In this document: positions 10,050 to 19,038 of the stretch, piece after piece
Layout of the letters: every line of letters starts with the position of its first letter
Numbering within the stretch: the stretch's first letter is position 1
Source: JBOGWP01 sp050693875
GTDB lineage: Bacteria > Actinomycetota > CADDZG01 > JAHWKV01 > JBOGWP01
Reading direction: 5' to 3'
Assembly: GCA_050693875.1 (NCBI GenBank)
Contig: JBOGWP010000181.1
Span: 1 to 33,907, forward strand
DNA length: 33,907 nucleotides
Notes under the pieces: model-generated
Databases searched by the model: none
What the model saw: only the letters and a program-made list of their open reading frames with translations
What the model was told of the DNA's origin: nothing
Program-made: the position numbers and the translations under genes

Positions 10050-10988
10050 TTGCCAGGAGAGTACGGAGGCGGCGTCGAGGGCGGCGGCGATCCGCTCTGC
10101 CACCTGCAACGGCCACCGTTCGACATCGTCCCAAGTGACGTGGAGGACCCTCCATCCAAGAGCCGTGAGGTGGTTGCGGCGGCGCAGATCCTTCTCCCAG
10201 GCCGCCTTCCCAGAGTGATAGCGGTATCCGTCGCACTCGACTGCGAGGAGGTGCTCGGGGTAGGCGAGGTCGACGCGAGCGATGACCCGTCGCTCCATCG
10301 TCACCTCGTGCTGACGCACAGGCATGGGAAGCCTCGCGGTCCTCAGCACCTCGATCACCCGTGCCTCGAGACGGCTCTCTGGCATGGGGAGGCTCGGATC
10401 GCGCTCATCGATGAGGCGGGCGAGTGCGGCGACCCCGCGCCGGCCGGGCCGGCGAAGCTGGGTCAGTCGGAATCGCAGTCGAGGAAGGGACGTGAGTCCA
10501 CGACGGAGGGCGTCGTCGAGCGCGCGTTCCAGGATCCCTGGGTCGACAGTCGACCCGAGGTCGACGAGGGTTCGTGTTGTGCCGGTCAGCCGGAACGGCG
10601 CCACCGTCGCCACGTCATGAGCCGCCAGGCAGTCGGTGGAGTGCACGACGACTTCGGGGTGGGGCGAGTGGCGGGGGAAAGGGAGCGTGATTTCGGCGGG
10701 GGCCGTCTCCACGCCGTCCAGCCCCCACAACCTGGCTGCCGCACGGTGGGAGGCGCACGCCTCGCCGCCGCCCCAAAACAGCACGGCGACCAGCCACTGG
10801 CGCCAGCTTGGCGGCACGCCCCCGATCGCGTACACGCCGGGGAGCAGCCTCCGCCACGCCTGCGTCTCTATCCGCCGATCCAGGGTCCGTGCCGCCATCC
10901 CGGAGGCCAGCGCCTGGTGTCGCGTGAACACCCCGCACTGGGCCTCTGCGAGCGCAGCGACCGCCATTGCCTCCCCCGAGCGATCCAT
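9993..10988 (-). CDS. AbiEi-type winged-helix N-terminus fused to a DUF559 (Vsr-like) nuclease domain
   Basis: A protein of about 331 residues. The N-terminus (VFTRHQALASGMAARTLDRRI...WRRLLPGVYAIGG) matches the AbiEi-family antitoxin-like winged helix. The C-terminal part carries a DUF559/PD-(D/E)XK core: RVDLAYPEHLLAVECDGYRYH (about residues 235-255) has the Asp and Glu-x-Asp metal ligands, followed by KDLRRRNHLTALGWRVLHVTWDD. Family knowledge: such fusions are common, often multicopy orphans in actinobacteria, and their role is unproven. No AbiEii toxin gene is adjacent. GTG at 11000 and ATGs at 10988 and 10967 are in frame. 10988 was chosen because GTG at 11000 overlaps the TATCGT -10. The last ~18 residues (Pro/Ser-rich) are encoded by the antisense of the left inverted repeat, so the native C-terminus was probably replaced. 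Confidence 0.8.
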   Translation of the reverse strand: MDRSGEAMAVAALAEAQCGVFTRHQALASGMAARTLDRRIETQAWRRLLPGVYAIGGVPPSWRQWLVAVLFWGGGEACASHRAAARLWGLDGVETAPAEITLPFPRHSPHPEVVVHSTDCLAAHDVATVAPFRLTGTTRTLVDLGSTVDPGILERALDDALRRGLTSLPRLRFRLTQLRRPGRRGVAALARLIDERDPSLPMPESRLEARVIEVLRTARLPMPVRQHEVTMERRVIARVDLAYPEHLLAVECDGYRYHSGKAAWEKDLRRRNHLTALGWRVLHVTWDDVERWPLQVAERIAAALDAASVLSWQPAPRPPSPPQNDSYSSAR

Positions 10989-11074
10989 CTCATACCGCAC
11001 GATAGGTGCTGGGGGCGACAGGATGAGACTCTTCTTGCGATGAGCGCCACATGTGGCGGTGGCTGCAAGAAGAG
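10950..11074 (-). repeat. Right terminal inverted repeat of the cassette, with cruciform
   Basis: Outer arms CTCTTCTTGC (11029-11038) and GCAAGAAGAG (11065-11074) enclose the perfect 14-bp palindrome CGCCACATGTGGCG (11045-11058). On the minus strand the CAGCACCTATCGTGC block and the start of the enclosed gene follow. The hairpin lies just after the purC stop. It could attenuate purC read-through, but it has no T-run. Confidence 0.75.
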
Positions 11075-11093
11075 CATCGTGGCGCCGGCCCGC

Positions 11094-12043
11094 TTACCGC
11101 GGCGCGGTCAGATACCCCGCGAACGATCGGCCCGTGACCCGCTCGTACGCCTCGATGTAGCCGGCGCGGGTCCTCTCCACGACCTCGGGCGGCAGGTCGG
11201 GAGGCGGCGAGGAGTGGTCCCACCCCTGGGCGTCGAGCCAGTCCCGCAGGTACTGCTTGTCGAGGGAGGGCGGGTTCGACCCCGGCGACCAGCGGTCCGC
11301 CGGCCAGAACCGCGACGAGTCGGGAGTCAGGACCTCGTCGGCGAGGACGATCTCGCCCTGCTCGACGCCGAACTCGAACTTCGTGTCGGCGAGGATGATC
11401 CCGCGCTGCTCGGCATGGGCGAGGGCCCGCCGGTACAGCTCGAGCGAGGCCTCCTTGGCGGCCGCCAGCTCCGAAGCCCCGGCGATCTCGGCTGCCTGCT
11501 CCTCGGCGATGTTCTCGTCATGGCCGGTGGTCGCCTTGGTCGCCGGCGTGAAGATCGGCTCGGGGAGGCGATCGGCCTCCCGGAGCCCCGGGGGCAGCGG
11601 AACCCCGCACACCGTGCCCGTCCGCCGATAGTCCTTCCACCCCGACCCCACCAGGTACCCGCGGATCACGAACTCCACCGGCAGCATCTGGAGGCGCCGC
11701 ACGAGCATCGTCCGCCCGCGCAGCTCCTCGTGGTGCGCTTCGAGCCCGGGCGGCAGATCGGCCGGCGTGGACCCGAGGAGGTGGTTGCGGCACACATCGC
11801 CGGTGAGCTCGAACCAGAACAGGCTCATGCCGGTCAGGAGCCGCCCCTTGTCGGGGATACCCTGCGCCATGACCACGTCGTAGGCCGAGATGCGGTCGGA
11901 TGCGACGAGGAGCAGGCGCTCGTCGTCGACGGCGAAGATCTCCCGCACCTTGCCCGAGGCCAGCTTCGTCAGGGAAAGGTCGAGACTCGTGATCGTCCCG
12001 CTCTCGGCCGCCATCGTGGGCCGCTCGTCGTTGATCGGGGAAC

Positions 12044-12047
<4 letters not shown>
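11094..12047 (-). CDS. purC: Phosphoribosylaminoimidazole-succinocarboxamide synthase (SAICAR synthetase)
   Basis: It ligates aspartate to CAIR using ATP. Family features are LASGKVREIFAVDDERLLLVASDRISAYDVV (the ATP-binding start), LPVEFVIRGYLVGSGWKDY, GIILADTKFEFG and the DEVLTPDSSRFWP block. GTG at 12047 gives 317 residues, overlaps the purB stop by 4 nt and has GGAGGAGG upstream, so it was preferred. ATG at 12014 (306 residues) is the alternative and has no clear Shine-Dalgarno sequence. The stop is TAA at 11094-11096. It is the fourth gene of the purDEBC run. The next gene downstream on the strand is the cassette gene. Confidence 0.95.
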
Positions 12048-13357
<1,310 letters not shown>

Positions 13358-13391
13358 GCCGGCCCCGTGGGGCCCGCCGCGGCGTGCAGGA

Positions 13392-13871
13392 TCAAACCCG
13401 AAGGCCCTGGCTGAGCTCCTTCTTGAAGGTGCGCAGCCGATGACGAAGATCGGAGCGGCTTCCGGCGAGGATCTGGACGGCGAGGATCGCGGCGTTGGCC
13501 GCGCCGTCGAGGCCGACGGTCGCGACCGGGACCCCCATCGGCATCTGTACGGTCGAGTACAGGGAGTCGGCGCCGGCAAGCTGGTCGGTGTAGATCGGCA
13601 CGCCGATCACCGGCAGCACGGTGTTGGCCGCCATGACGCCGGCGAGGTGCGCCGCCCGTCCCGCCGCGGCGATGATCACCTCGAGCCCCCGGTCCTCGGC
13701 GAGCTTGGCGTACTCGTGCGCCTGATCGGGCGTGCGGTGCGCGCTGATGACGTTCGACTCGAAGGGCACGCCGAACCGCTCGAGAATCACCGACGCGGCC
13801 TGCATCTTGGGCTGATCCGAGGCGCTACCCATCACGATGCCGACCGCCGGGCCGTCCCTCCATTCGGTCAT
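13392..13871 (-). CDS. purE: N5-carboxyaminoimidazole ribonucleotide mutase (class I PurE)
   Basis: A protein of 159 residues that converts N5-CAIR to CAIR. It has the signature GIVMGSASDQPKMQAA, the SAHRTPDQAHEYA loop with the catalytic histidine, and AAGRAAHLAGVMAANT. ATG at 13871 overlaps the purD TGA as ATGA, which supports both the start and coupling. PurE class I normally works with PurK; no purK is present in this window. Confidence 0.96.
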   Translation of the reverse strand: MTEWRDGPAVGIVMGSASDQPKMQAASVILERFGVPFESNVISAHRTPDQAHEYAKLAEDRGLEVIIAAAGRAAHLAGVMAANTVLPVIGVPIYTDQLAGADSLYSTVQMPMGVPVATVGLDGAANAAILAVQILAGSRSDLRHRLRTFKKELSQGLRV

Positions 13872-15196
13872 TCCTGCGACTCCTCCCCCTCGATCTGGTG
13901 CGCGAATGCCCCCACCACGGGGCGATGCCCCTCGGCACGGGCACCGATGTCGCGCCGGTACCACATCCCGTCGAACGACACCGCGGCGATGCCATCGTAT
14001 GCGCGCCGCCGCGCCTCGGCGAAATCGTCGCCCAGCCCCGCCACCGCCAGGACCCGGCCGCCCGCAGTCACGACGGACCCGTCGGACCCTCGGGCCGTCC
14101 CGGCGTGGAAGACCGGGACACCCGTGCGCGCCTCGGCCTCCTCGACCCCCCGGATCGCCTTCCCGCCCTCCACCGCCGCGGGGTAGCCCTCCGAAGCGCC
14201 CACCACCGCAACACACGCCTGCGGCCGCCACCGGAGCTCGACCGAGTCGAGCGAGCCCTCGACGCATGCGGCAAATGCCTCCCCGAGGTCGGAATCGAGC
14301 CGGGGGACGAGCGCCTGGGTCTCCGGGTCCCCGAAGCGGCAGTTGAACTCGAGCACCTTCGGCCCGTCCGGAGTCAGCATCAGCCCGGCGTAGATCACCC
14401 CGACGTACGGCTCCGCCTCGTCGGCGAGCGCCCCCGCCACCGGCTCGAGCACCTCATCGATGACCCGGTCGAGCAGCGCGGGCGGGCACGAGGGGACGGG
14501 CGAGTACGAGCCCATTCCTCCGGTGTTCGGCCCCCGATCGCCGTCGTGGGCACGCTTGTAGTCCTGTGCCGGTTCGAGTGGGAGGACGGTGGTGCCGTCG
14601 CACAGGGCCAGCACCGAGAGCTCCTCGCCGGTCAGGCATTCCTCCACCACCACCTGCCGCCCCGCATCGCCGAAGACGCGCCGCTCCAGCGTGTCGACGA
14701 TGGCCTCCTCGGTGGCGACCAGGTCCCCGCAGACCCGCACCCCCTTGCCGGCCGCAAGCCCGTCGGCCTTCACGACGAGCGGCGCCCCCATCCGGCGGGC
14801 GAAGGCCATCGCCTCGTCGGTGCGCTCGAACACGGCTCCGCGGGCGGTGGGGATTCCGGCGCGGACCATCAGCTCCTTCGCCCACCACTTGCTCCCCTCG
14901 AGCCGAGCTCCCGACCGGCCGGGGCCGAGCACCCGCAAGCCTCGGCGCCGCAGCTCGTCGCCGAGCCCGCCGACCAGCGGTGCCTCGGGACCGACGACCA
15001 CAAGCCCGGCCCCCACGCGCTCGGCGGCATCGGCAAGGGCCTGCGGATCTCCCAGGGACACGTCGATGCACGCGCCGAGGACGGACATGCCGGGATTGCC
15101 GGGAGCAAGGACGAGGCCGTCGACGATCGAGCTGCGCGACAGAGCCCACGCGAGGGCATGCTCGCGGCCTCCCGAGCCGACGACGAGGACCTTCAA
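13868..15196 (-). CDS. purD: Phosphoribosylamine-glycine ligase (GAR synthetase)
   Basis: A protein of about 442 residues with the ATP-grasp fold. It joins phosphoribosylamine and glycine using ATP. It begins KVLVVGSGGREHALAWAL, with ATP-grasp segments PLVVKADGLAAGKGV, EECLTGEELSVLALCDG, AQDYKRAHDGDRGPNTGGMGSYSP and VLEFNCRFGDPETQ. The start is assigned to TTG at 15196. It lies directly before the conserved KVLVVGSGG, and a GGAAGGGGG Shine-Dalgarno sequence sits about 8 nt upstream. No in-frame ATG is near. It is the promoter-proximal gene of the purine operon, divergent from glgC, and overlaps purE by 4 nt. Confidence 0.94.
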   Translation of the reverse strand: MKVLVVGSGGREHALAWALSRSSIVDGLVLAPGNPGMSVLGACIDVSLGDPQALADAAERVGAGLVVVGPEAPLVGGLGDELRRRGLRVLGPGRSGARLEGSKWWAKELMVRAGIPTARGAVFERTDEAMAFARRMGAPLVVKADGLAAGKGVRVCGDLVATEEAIVDTLERRVFGDAGRQVVVEECLTGEELSVLALCDGTTVLPLEPAQDYKRAHDGDRGPNTGGMGSYSPVPSCPPALLDRVIDEVLEPVAGALADEAEPYVGVIYAGLMLTPDGPKVLEFNCRFGDPETQALVPRLDSDLGEAFAACVEGSLDSVELRWRPQACVAVVGASEGYPAAVEGGKAIRGVEEAEARTGVPVFHAGTARGSDGSVVTAGGRVLAVAGLGDDFAEARRRAYDGIAAVSFDGMWYRRDIGARAEGHRPVVGAFAHQIEGEESQE

Positions 15197-15271
15197 CGAT
15201 GTCGCCCCCTTCCATTTGATCCCCGGACGGGTCCAGCGAGAATAGTGCGGGTACGACAGAGAAAGGAAGAT

Positions 15272-16513
15272 ATGCGCGCCCCACACGTCCTCGCTATGGT
15301 CCTGGCCGGAGGCGAGGGGAAGCGCCTTGCCCCGCTCACCGCGGACCGGGCCAAGCCCGCCGTGCCGTTCGCCGGCCACTACCGCCTGATCGACTTCGCA
15401 CTCTCGAATCTGGTCAACGCCGGATTCCTGCGGATCGTCGTGCTGACCCAATACAAGAGCCACAGCCTCAACCGCCACATCAGCCAGACCTGGCGGGTCG
15501 CGTCGCTGCTCGGCCAGTACGTCACCCCGGTTCCGGCGCAGATGCGGAAGGGCCCCCGGTGGTTCGCCGGGTCGGCCGATGCCGTCTACCAGAACCTCAA
15601 CCTCATCCACGACGACCGGCCCGGCCACGTGCTGGTCTTCGGGGCGGACCACATCTACCGGATGGACGCCCGGCAGATGCTCGAGCGGCACATCCAGACG
15701 GGGGCCGGCGTGACGGTGGCGGGGATCCGCGTCCCGATCGAGCAGGCCACCGCCTTCGGGGTGATCGAGTCCGACCGGGACGGCCGCATTCGGGCCTTTC
15801 GCGAGAAGCCTCCCGACCCTGCCGGGCTCCCGGACTCGCCGCAGGAGGCCTACGCCTCGATGGGCAACTACATCTTCTCGACCGAGGCCCTGGTGGACGC
15901 GGTCACGCTCGATGCCGGCGATCAGGGAAGCGACCACGACATCGGCGGCGACCTGATCCCGGCGCTGGTCGAGGCGGGGGAGGCGCGCGTGTACGACTTC
16001 TCCACGAACGAGGTCCCCGGCGTGGCCAAGCGCGAGCGCGGCTACTGGCGGGACGTGGGGACCCTGGACGCGTACTACGACGCGCACATGGACCTCGTCT
16101 CCGCCGAGCCGACCCTCGACCTGCACAACACGAGTTGGCCCATCTACTCCGGGCACGACCCCTACCCGCCGGCGAGGTTCGTCAGCGACCGCCGAGGGCA
16201 TGGGGGGAGAGCCGTGGACTCGCTGATCAGCGCCGGCGCCGTCATCGCCGGGGGCGCGGTGCGCAACTCGGTGCTCTCCCCGCTCGTACGGGTCGACTCG
16301 GGGGCCGTCGTGGAGGCATCGGTGCTGCTGCACGGCGTGACCGTCGGGGAAGGGGCTGTGGTCAGGCGGGCCATCATCGACAAGAACGTCCACATCCCCG
16401 CCGGGACCGGGATCGGTGTGGATCTGGGCACGGACCGGGAGCGCTACACCGTCTCGGACGACGGGATCGTGGTGATCGGAAAGAACGAGAAGGTCCTCCC
16501 ACAGTCCGCCTAG
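15272..16513 (+). CDS. glgC: Glucose-1-phosphate adenylyltransferase (ADP-glucose pyrophosphorylase)
   Basis: A protein of 413 residues that makes ADP-glucose for glycogen or other alpha-glucans. The N-terminal nucleotidyltransferase motif VLAGGEGKRLAPLTADRAKPAVPF is present. So are the YRLIDFALSNLVNAG stretch, GSADAVYQNL, FGADHIYRMD and the sugar-phosphate site FREKP. The C-terminus is a left-handed beta-helix rich in hexapeptide repeats (ISAGAVIAGGAVRNSVLSPLV...). ATG at 15272 has AAAGGA upstream. It is divergent from purD (75 bp between starts). Its TAG stop is part of the CTAG that begins repeat copy B. Confidence 0.96.
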   Translation: MRAPHVLAMVLAGGEGKRLAPLTADRAKPAVPFAGHYRLIDFALSNLVNAGFLRIVVLTQYKSHSLNRHISQTWRVASLLGQYVTPVPAQMRKGPRWFAGSADAVYQNLNLIHDDRPGHVLVFGADHIYRMDARQMLERHIQTGAGVTVAGIRVPIEQATAFGVIESDRDGRIRAFREKPPDPAGLPDSPQEAYASMGNYIFSTEALVDAVTLDAGDQGSDHDIGGDLIPALVEAGEARVYDFSTNEVPGVAKRERGYWRDVGTLDAYYDAHMDLVSAEPTLDLHNTSWPIYSGHDPYPPARFVSDRRGHGGRAVDSLISAGAVIAGGAVRNSVLSPLVRVDSGAVVEASVLLHGVTVGEGAVVRRAIIDKNVHIPAGTGIGVDLGTDRERYTVSDDGIVVIGKNEKVLPQSA

Positions 16514-16772
16514 CCCAGCTCGAGGTGCCGAAGTTGGTGCGAATGAGTCAAGTTTTGGGACGAGACCGACCGGGGCCGCACCCCGAGCTGGGCCCGGCAG
16601 GCGCCGAACGGAGTGAGGCCCTGCCGGCATAGAGGACTGCCGGCGGAGGCTCGGCTCGCCGAGCGAGGCCCGGCAGGCGCCGAACGGAGCGAGGCCCTGC
16701 CGGCATAGAGGACTGCCGGCGAAGCCGGCCCCATGCCTTTCCGGCCTGTATCGGGGAGCGAAGCGACCCGCT
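16513..16772 (+). repeat. Structured repeat element, copy B
   Basis: Head arms GCCCAGCTCGAGGTGC (16513-16528) and GCACCCCGAGCTGGGC (16578-16593) pair with one A/C mismatch. The loop is almost identical to copy A. The tail has two GGCAGGCGCCGAACGGAG...CCCTGCC modules, two TGCCGGCATAGAGGACTGCC palindromes and the terminal GAGCGAAGCGACCCGCT. CTAG occurs at both edges: at 16510-16513 it contains the glgC stop, and the other is at 16771-16774. It fills the whole glgC-tilS interval. Confidence 0.88.
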
Positions 16773-16783
16773 AGGCTGACGTC
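16772..16783 (+). promoter_or_regulatory. Putative leaderless promoter of tilS at the edge of repeat B
   Basis: TAGGCT (16772-16777) followed by six bases precedes the ATG at 16784. The first T is the last base of the repeat's terminal CCCGCT, so the element edge contributes to the -10. Confidence 0.45.
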
Positions 16784-18169
16784 ATGAGCATCCCGGGCGT
16801 GGCAGGGGCGGGTGACACCATCGACCGGTTGACCCCGCAGGTCGTCGCGGCGCTCGCCGAGTGCGGCATCGAGCCGGCCGGAGGCCGCCTCCTGGTGGCG
16901 TTCAGCGGAGGCCCCGACTCCACCGCCCTCGCGCTGATCCTGCGAAGGCTGAACCACGATCTCGCGCTGGCCCACGTCGACCACGGGATGCGGCCCGGCG
17001 CTGAGCTCGAAACGGAGCAGGCCGCGTCGCTCGCCCGCTGCTTCGGCCTCCCGATCCAACTTCGCAGGGTTCGCGTCTCACCTCCGACCGAGGCTGCCGC
17101 TCGGCGCGAGCGGTATCGAGCGCTCGAGGAGGCTGCGGGCTCGGAGGGGGCGGCATGGATCGCCACCGGCCACACGCTCGACGACCAGGCCGAGACCGTG
17201 CTGCTCCGGCTCCGCCGGGGCGGCTTCCCCTCGGGTATCGCGCGGCGGCGCGGCATCGTGGTGCGTCCCCTTCTCGGGGTGCGCCGCAGCGAGACCGAGC
17301 GCGTCTGCCGCGAGGCAGGGGCCGACCCGGTGATCGACCCCACGAACGCCGACATCCGTCTCGCCCGCAACTTCGTGCGGCATCGGGTGCTCCGAGGCGT
17401 CGACGACGAGGTCGTCCGTCGGATCGCCTCGCTGGCGGAGGGGGCCGAGGCGGCGCGCGACGCCTTGGAGCACCGCATCGCACCCCTCCTGAGCGAGGTC
17501 GTCGTGTCCGAGGGGGCCGCCCTCCGGCTCGATCGACGCCGCCTTCGCGCGCTCCCCGAGCGGGTCGCCGCGGCCGTCGTTCGGTCGGCCCTGGCGACGC
17601 TCGGCGTCGAGGCGGGAGGACGGGCCGTCCGGAGCGTGATCGAGCGGGTGCTCCCCGCCACCGGGGCACGAGCCGACCTCCCCGGAGGGTGGGCGGCGTG
17701 GGCCGAGCCCGGGTGGGTCGCCATCGGCCTCTCCGGTCGGGAGCCGCAGCTGCCCCGCGTCGATCTGTCCATCGGACGAACCCGCGCTCCCGCCTGGAAC
17801 CTCGATGTGGTCGTCGAGCCCGCGGCGTCGCCCGGCACTTCCGGCGACCCGGCCCGCGAGGCGATCGTCGATGCCTGCGCGCTCGACGCGCCGCTCGCCA
17901 TCCGCCCCCGGAATCCGGGGGACCGATTCCGGCCGGCAGGACGCGGCGGGAGCCGGAAGCTGCAGGACCTGTTCGTCGACGCGAAGGTCCCGAGGGCCGA
18001 GCGCGACCGCATTCCCCTGCTCGTCTCGGGGGATGCGATCGTGTGGGTGCCGGGCCACGGGATCGACGAGCGGTTCCGCGCCGGGACGGGTCCGGGCGGT
18101 TCGATCCGAGTGGCGGTCTTCCCGCTGTTGCAGGGCCACGGCCCCGGCCGTACCATGACCGCTCGCTGA
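16784..18169 (+). CDS. tilS: tRNA(Ile)-lysidine synthase
   Basis: A protein of 461 residues that modifies C34 of the CAU-anticodon isoleucine tRNA to lysidine. The PP-loop SGGPDS is at residues 41-46. HVDHGMRPGA, ATGHTLDDQAETVLLRLRRGG and the DPTNADIRLARNFVRHRVL segment are characteristic. The C-terminal TilS_C part includes RPRNPGDRFRPAGRGGSRKLQDLFVDAKVPRAERDRIPLL. ATG at 16784 fits the leaderless promoter spacing. tilS followed by hpt and ftsH is the usual bacterial neighbourhood. Confidence 0.95.
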   Translation: MSIPGVAGAGDTIDRLTPQVVAALAECGIEPAGGRLLVAFSGGPDSTALALILRRLNHDLALAHVDHGMRPGAELETEQAASLARCFGLPIQLRRVRVSPPTEAAARRERYRALEEAAGSEGAAWIATGHTLDDQAETVLLRLRRGGFPSGIARRRGIVVRPLLGVRRSETERVCREAGADPVIDPTNADIRLARNFVRHRVLRGVDDEVVRRIASLAEGAEAARDALEHRIAPLLSEVVVSEGAALRLDRRRLRALPERVAAAVVRSALATLGVEAGGRAVRSVIERVLPATGARADLPGGWAAWAEPGWVAIGLSGREPQLPRVDLSIGRTRAPAWNLDVVVEPAASPGTSGDPAREAIVDACALDAPLAIRPRNPGDRFRPAGRGGSRKLQDLFVDAKVPRAERDRIPLLVSGDAIVWVPGHGIDERFRAGTGPGGSIRVAVFPLLQGHGPGRTMTAR

Positions 18170-18211
18170 AGAGCATCGCAATCCGGTGCGACTCCGGCGG
18201 GCGGGGGGAGC

Positions 18212-18356
18212 GGTCCCGGTTGACATGCCGAGGTTCGTGTGAATGAGTCGGGTTGGGATGGGAGCCGGACGGTCGGGGGCATATCAACCGGGACCCGGCT
18301 GTCGAACGCAGTGAGGCACCTGCCGGAGCAGAGGAGCGCCGGCGAACCCGGCCCCC
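18212..18356 (+). repeat. Structured repeat element, diverged copy E
   Basis: Arms GGTCCCGGTTGACATGC (18212-18228) and GCATATCAACCGGGACC (18279-18295) form a 17-position stem with one mismatch. Compared with copy A the loop is recognisably the same (GAATGAGTC..GTT.GGA). The stem sequence differs, but four base pairs have changed on both sides together. The short tail keeps CGAACGCAGTGAGG, a GCCGGAGCAGAGGAGCGCCGGCG module and GCGAACCCGG. The head begins 42 bp after the tilS stop and the tail ends just before hpt. Confidence 0.8.
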
Positions 18357-18404
18357 GTGCCCGGAACGGCGGCGCCGCGAGCCGGTGGTCTGAGCAGGGC
18401 TGAG

Positions 18405-18965
18405 GTGGAAGCGGTGCCGGAGGACGGCCGGCCGATCGGGGACGTGCTCCTCAGCGAGGAGCAGATTCAGGACAAGATCCGTGAGCTTGCCGCGCGGATC
18501 ACGGAGGACTACCAGGACCGGGACCTCCTCCTCGTCGGGGTGCTCAAGGGAGCGTTCATGCTGATGAGCGATCTCTCACGCGAGATCGCGCTTCCTCTCG
18601 AGTTCGACTTCATGGCCGTCTCGAGCTACGGCTCGGCGACGCGGACCTCGGGGGTCGTGCGCATCCTGAAGGACCTGGATTACGAGATCTCCGGCCGCCA
18701 CGTCCTGCTCGTCGAGGACATCATCGACTCGGGGCTGACGCTGCGGTACCTCCTCAAATATCTGAAGACCCGAAAGCCAGCCAGCCTCGAGGTGTGCGCG
18801 CTGATGCGCAAGGAGGGAATACAGAAGGCCCACATCGACGTTCGTTATGAAGGGTTTCTGATCCCGCCCGTGTTCGTCATCGGGTACGGCCTGGACCACG
18901 AGCAACGGTTCCGGAACCTGCCCTATGTTGCGGTTCTCGGGGGCAAGGACGGGAAAGAGATGTAG
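18405..18965 (+). CDS. hpt: Hypoxanthine phosphoribosyltransferase
   Basis: A purine-salvage enzyme transferring PRPP to hypoxanthine/guanine. The PRPP motif LLVEDIIDSGLTL is present. So are LLVGVLKGAFMLMSDLSREI, EFDFMAVSSYGSATRTSGVVRILKDLD and the VIGYGLDHEQRFRNLPYVAVL C-terminus. The start is uncertain: in-frame GTGs lie at 18357, 18405 and 18414. 18405 (186 residues) is chosen because it keeps normal family length and leaves the repeat outside the gene. 18414 has AGGTGG five bases upstream and is equally plausible. 18357 would put repeat-edge sequence in the protein. Confidence 0.93.
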   Translation: MEAVPEDGRPIGDVLLSEEQIQDKIRELAARITEDYQDRDLLLVGVLKGAFMLMSDLSREIALPLEFDFMAVSSYGSATRTSGVVRILKDLDYEISGRHVLLVEDIIDSGLTLRYLLKYLKTRKPASLEVCALMRKEGIQKAHIDVRYEGFLIPPVFVIGYGLDHEQRFRNLPYVAVLGGKDGKEM

Positions 18966-18974
18966 ATCTCGCGC

Positions 18975-19005
18975 TTGACCGGGGCGCTCCCCGCGCCGAT
19001 CTAGT
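18975..19005 (+). promoter_or_regulatory. Putative ftsH promoter
   Basis: TTGACC (18975-18980) and TCTAGT (19000-19005) are separated by 19 bp, giving a leader of roughly 25-30 nt before the GTG at 19039. A TACATT at 19023-19028, ten bases before the GTG, is an alternative -10. Confidence 0.35.
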
Positions 19006-19038
19006 AGGGAACGGGTCCATGCTACATTTGGGCGTGTC

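Larger units (their letters stand above)
9925..11074. mobile_element. AbiEi/DUF559 gene cassette bounded by ~125-bp inverted repeats
   Basis: The left copy (9925-10049, plus) and right copy (10950-11074, read on minus) are the same sequence in opposite orientation. They share the hairpin region, the block CCCCCAGCACCTATCGTGC, and the beginning of the gene up to GGAGGCRATGGCGGTCG. The right copy contains the promoter/start of the enclosed gene. The left copy supplies the last ~18 codons of that gene in antisense. The cassette separates purC from purS, which are normally adjacent or nearly so in such operons. No transposase is present. No clear target-site duplication was identified. It could be a non-autonomous mobile unit or the remnant of two inverted gene copies. 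Confidence 0.65.

Noticed and set aside
9993..11000. An AbiE-type toxin-antitoxin pair
   Set aside because: Only the AbiEi-like/DUF559 fusion is present. The neighbours are purC and purS, and no nucleotidyltransferase-type AbiEii toxin was found.
13898..15271. Long plus-strand open frame upstream of and continuous with glgC
   Set aside because: It is antisense to purD and has low-complexity GC-driven composition. glgC homology begins at the ATG at 15272 with its own Shine-Dalgarno sequence.
15197..17059. Long minus-strand open frame extending purD upstream to 17059
   Set aside because: It runs antisense through glgC and repeat B. Recognisable PurD sequence starts at the TTG at 15196.
18170..18211. 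Possible tRNA-like sequence after tilS
   Set aside because: No cloverleaf, no GTTCRANYC arm and no acceptor pairing could be formed.
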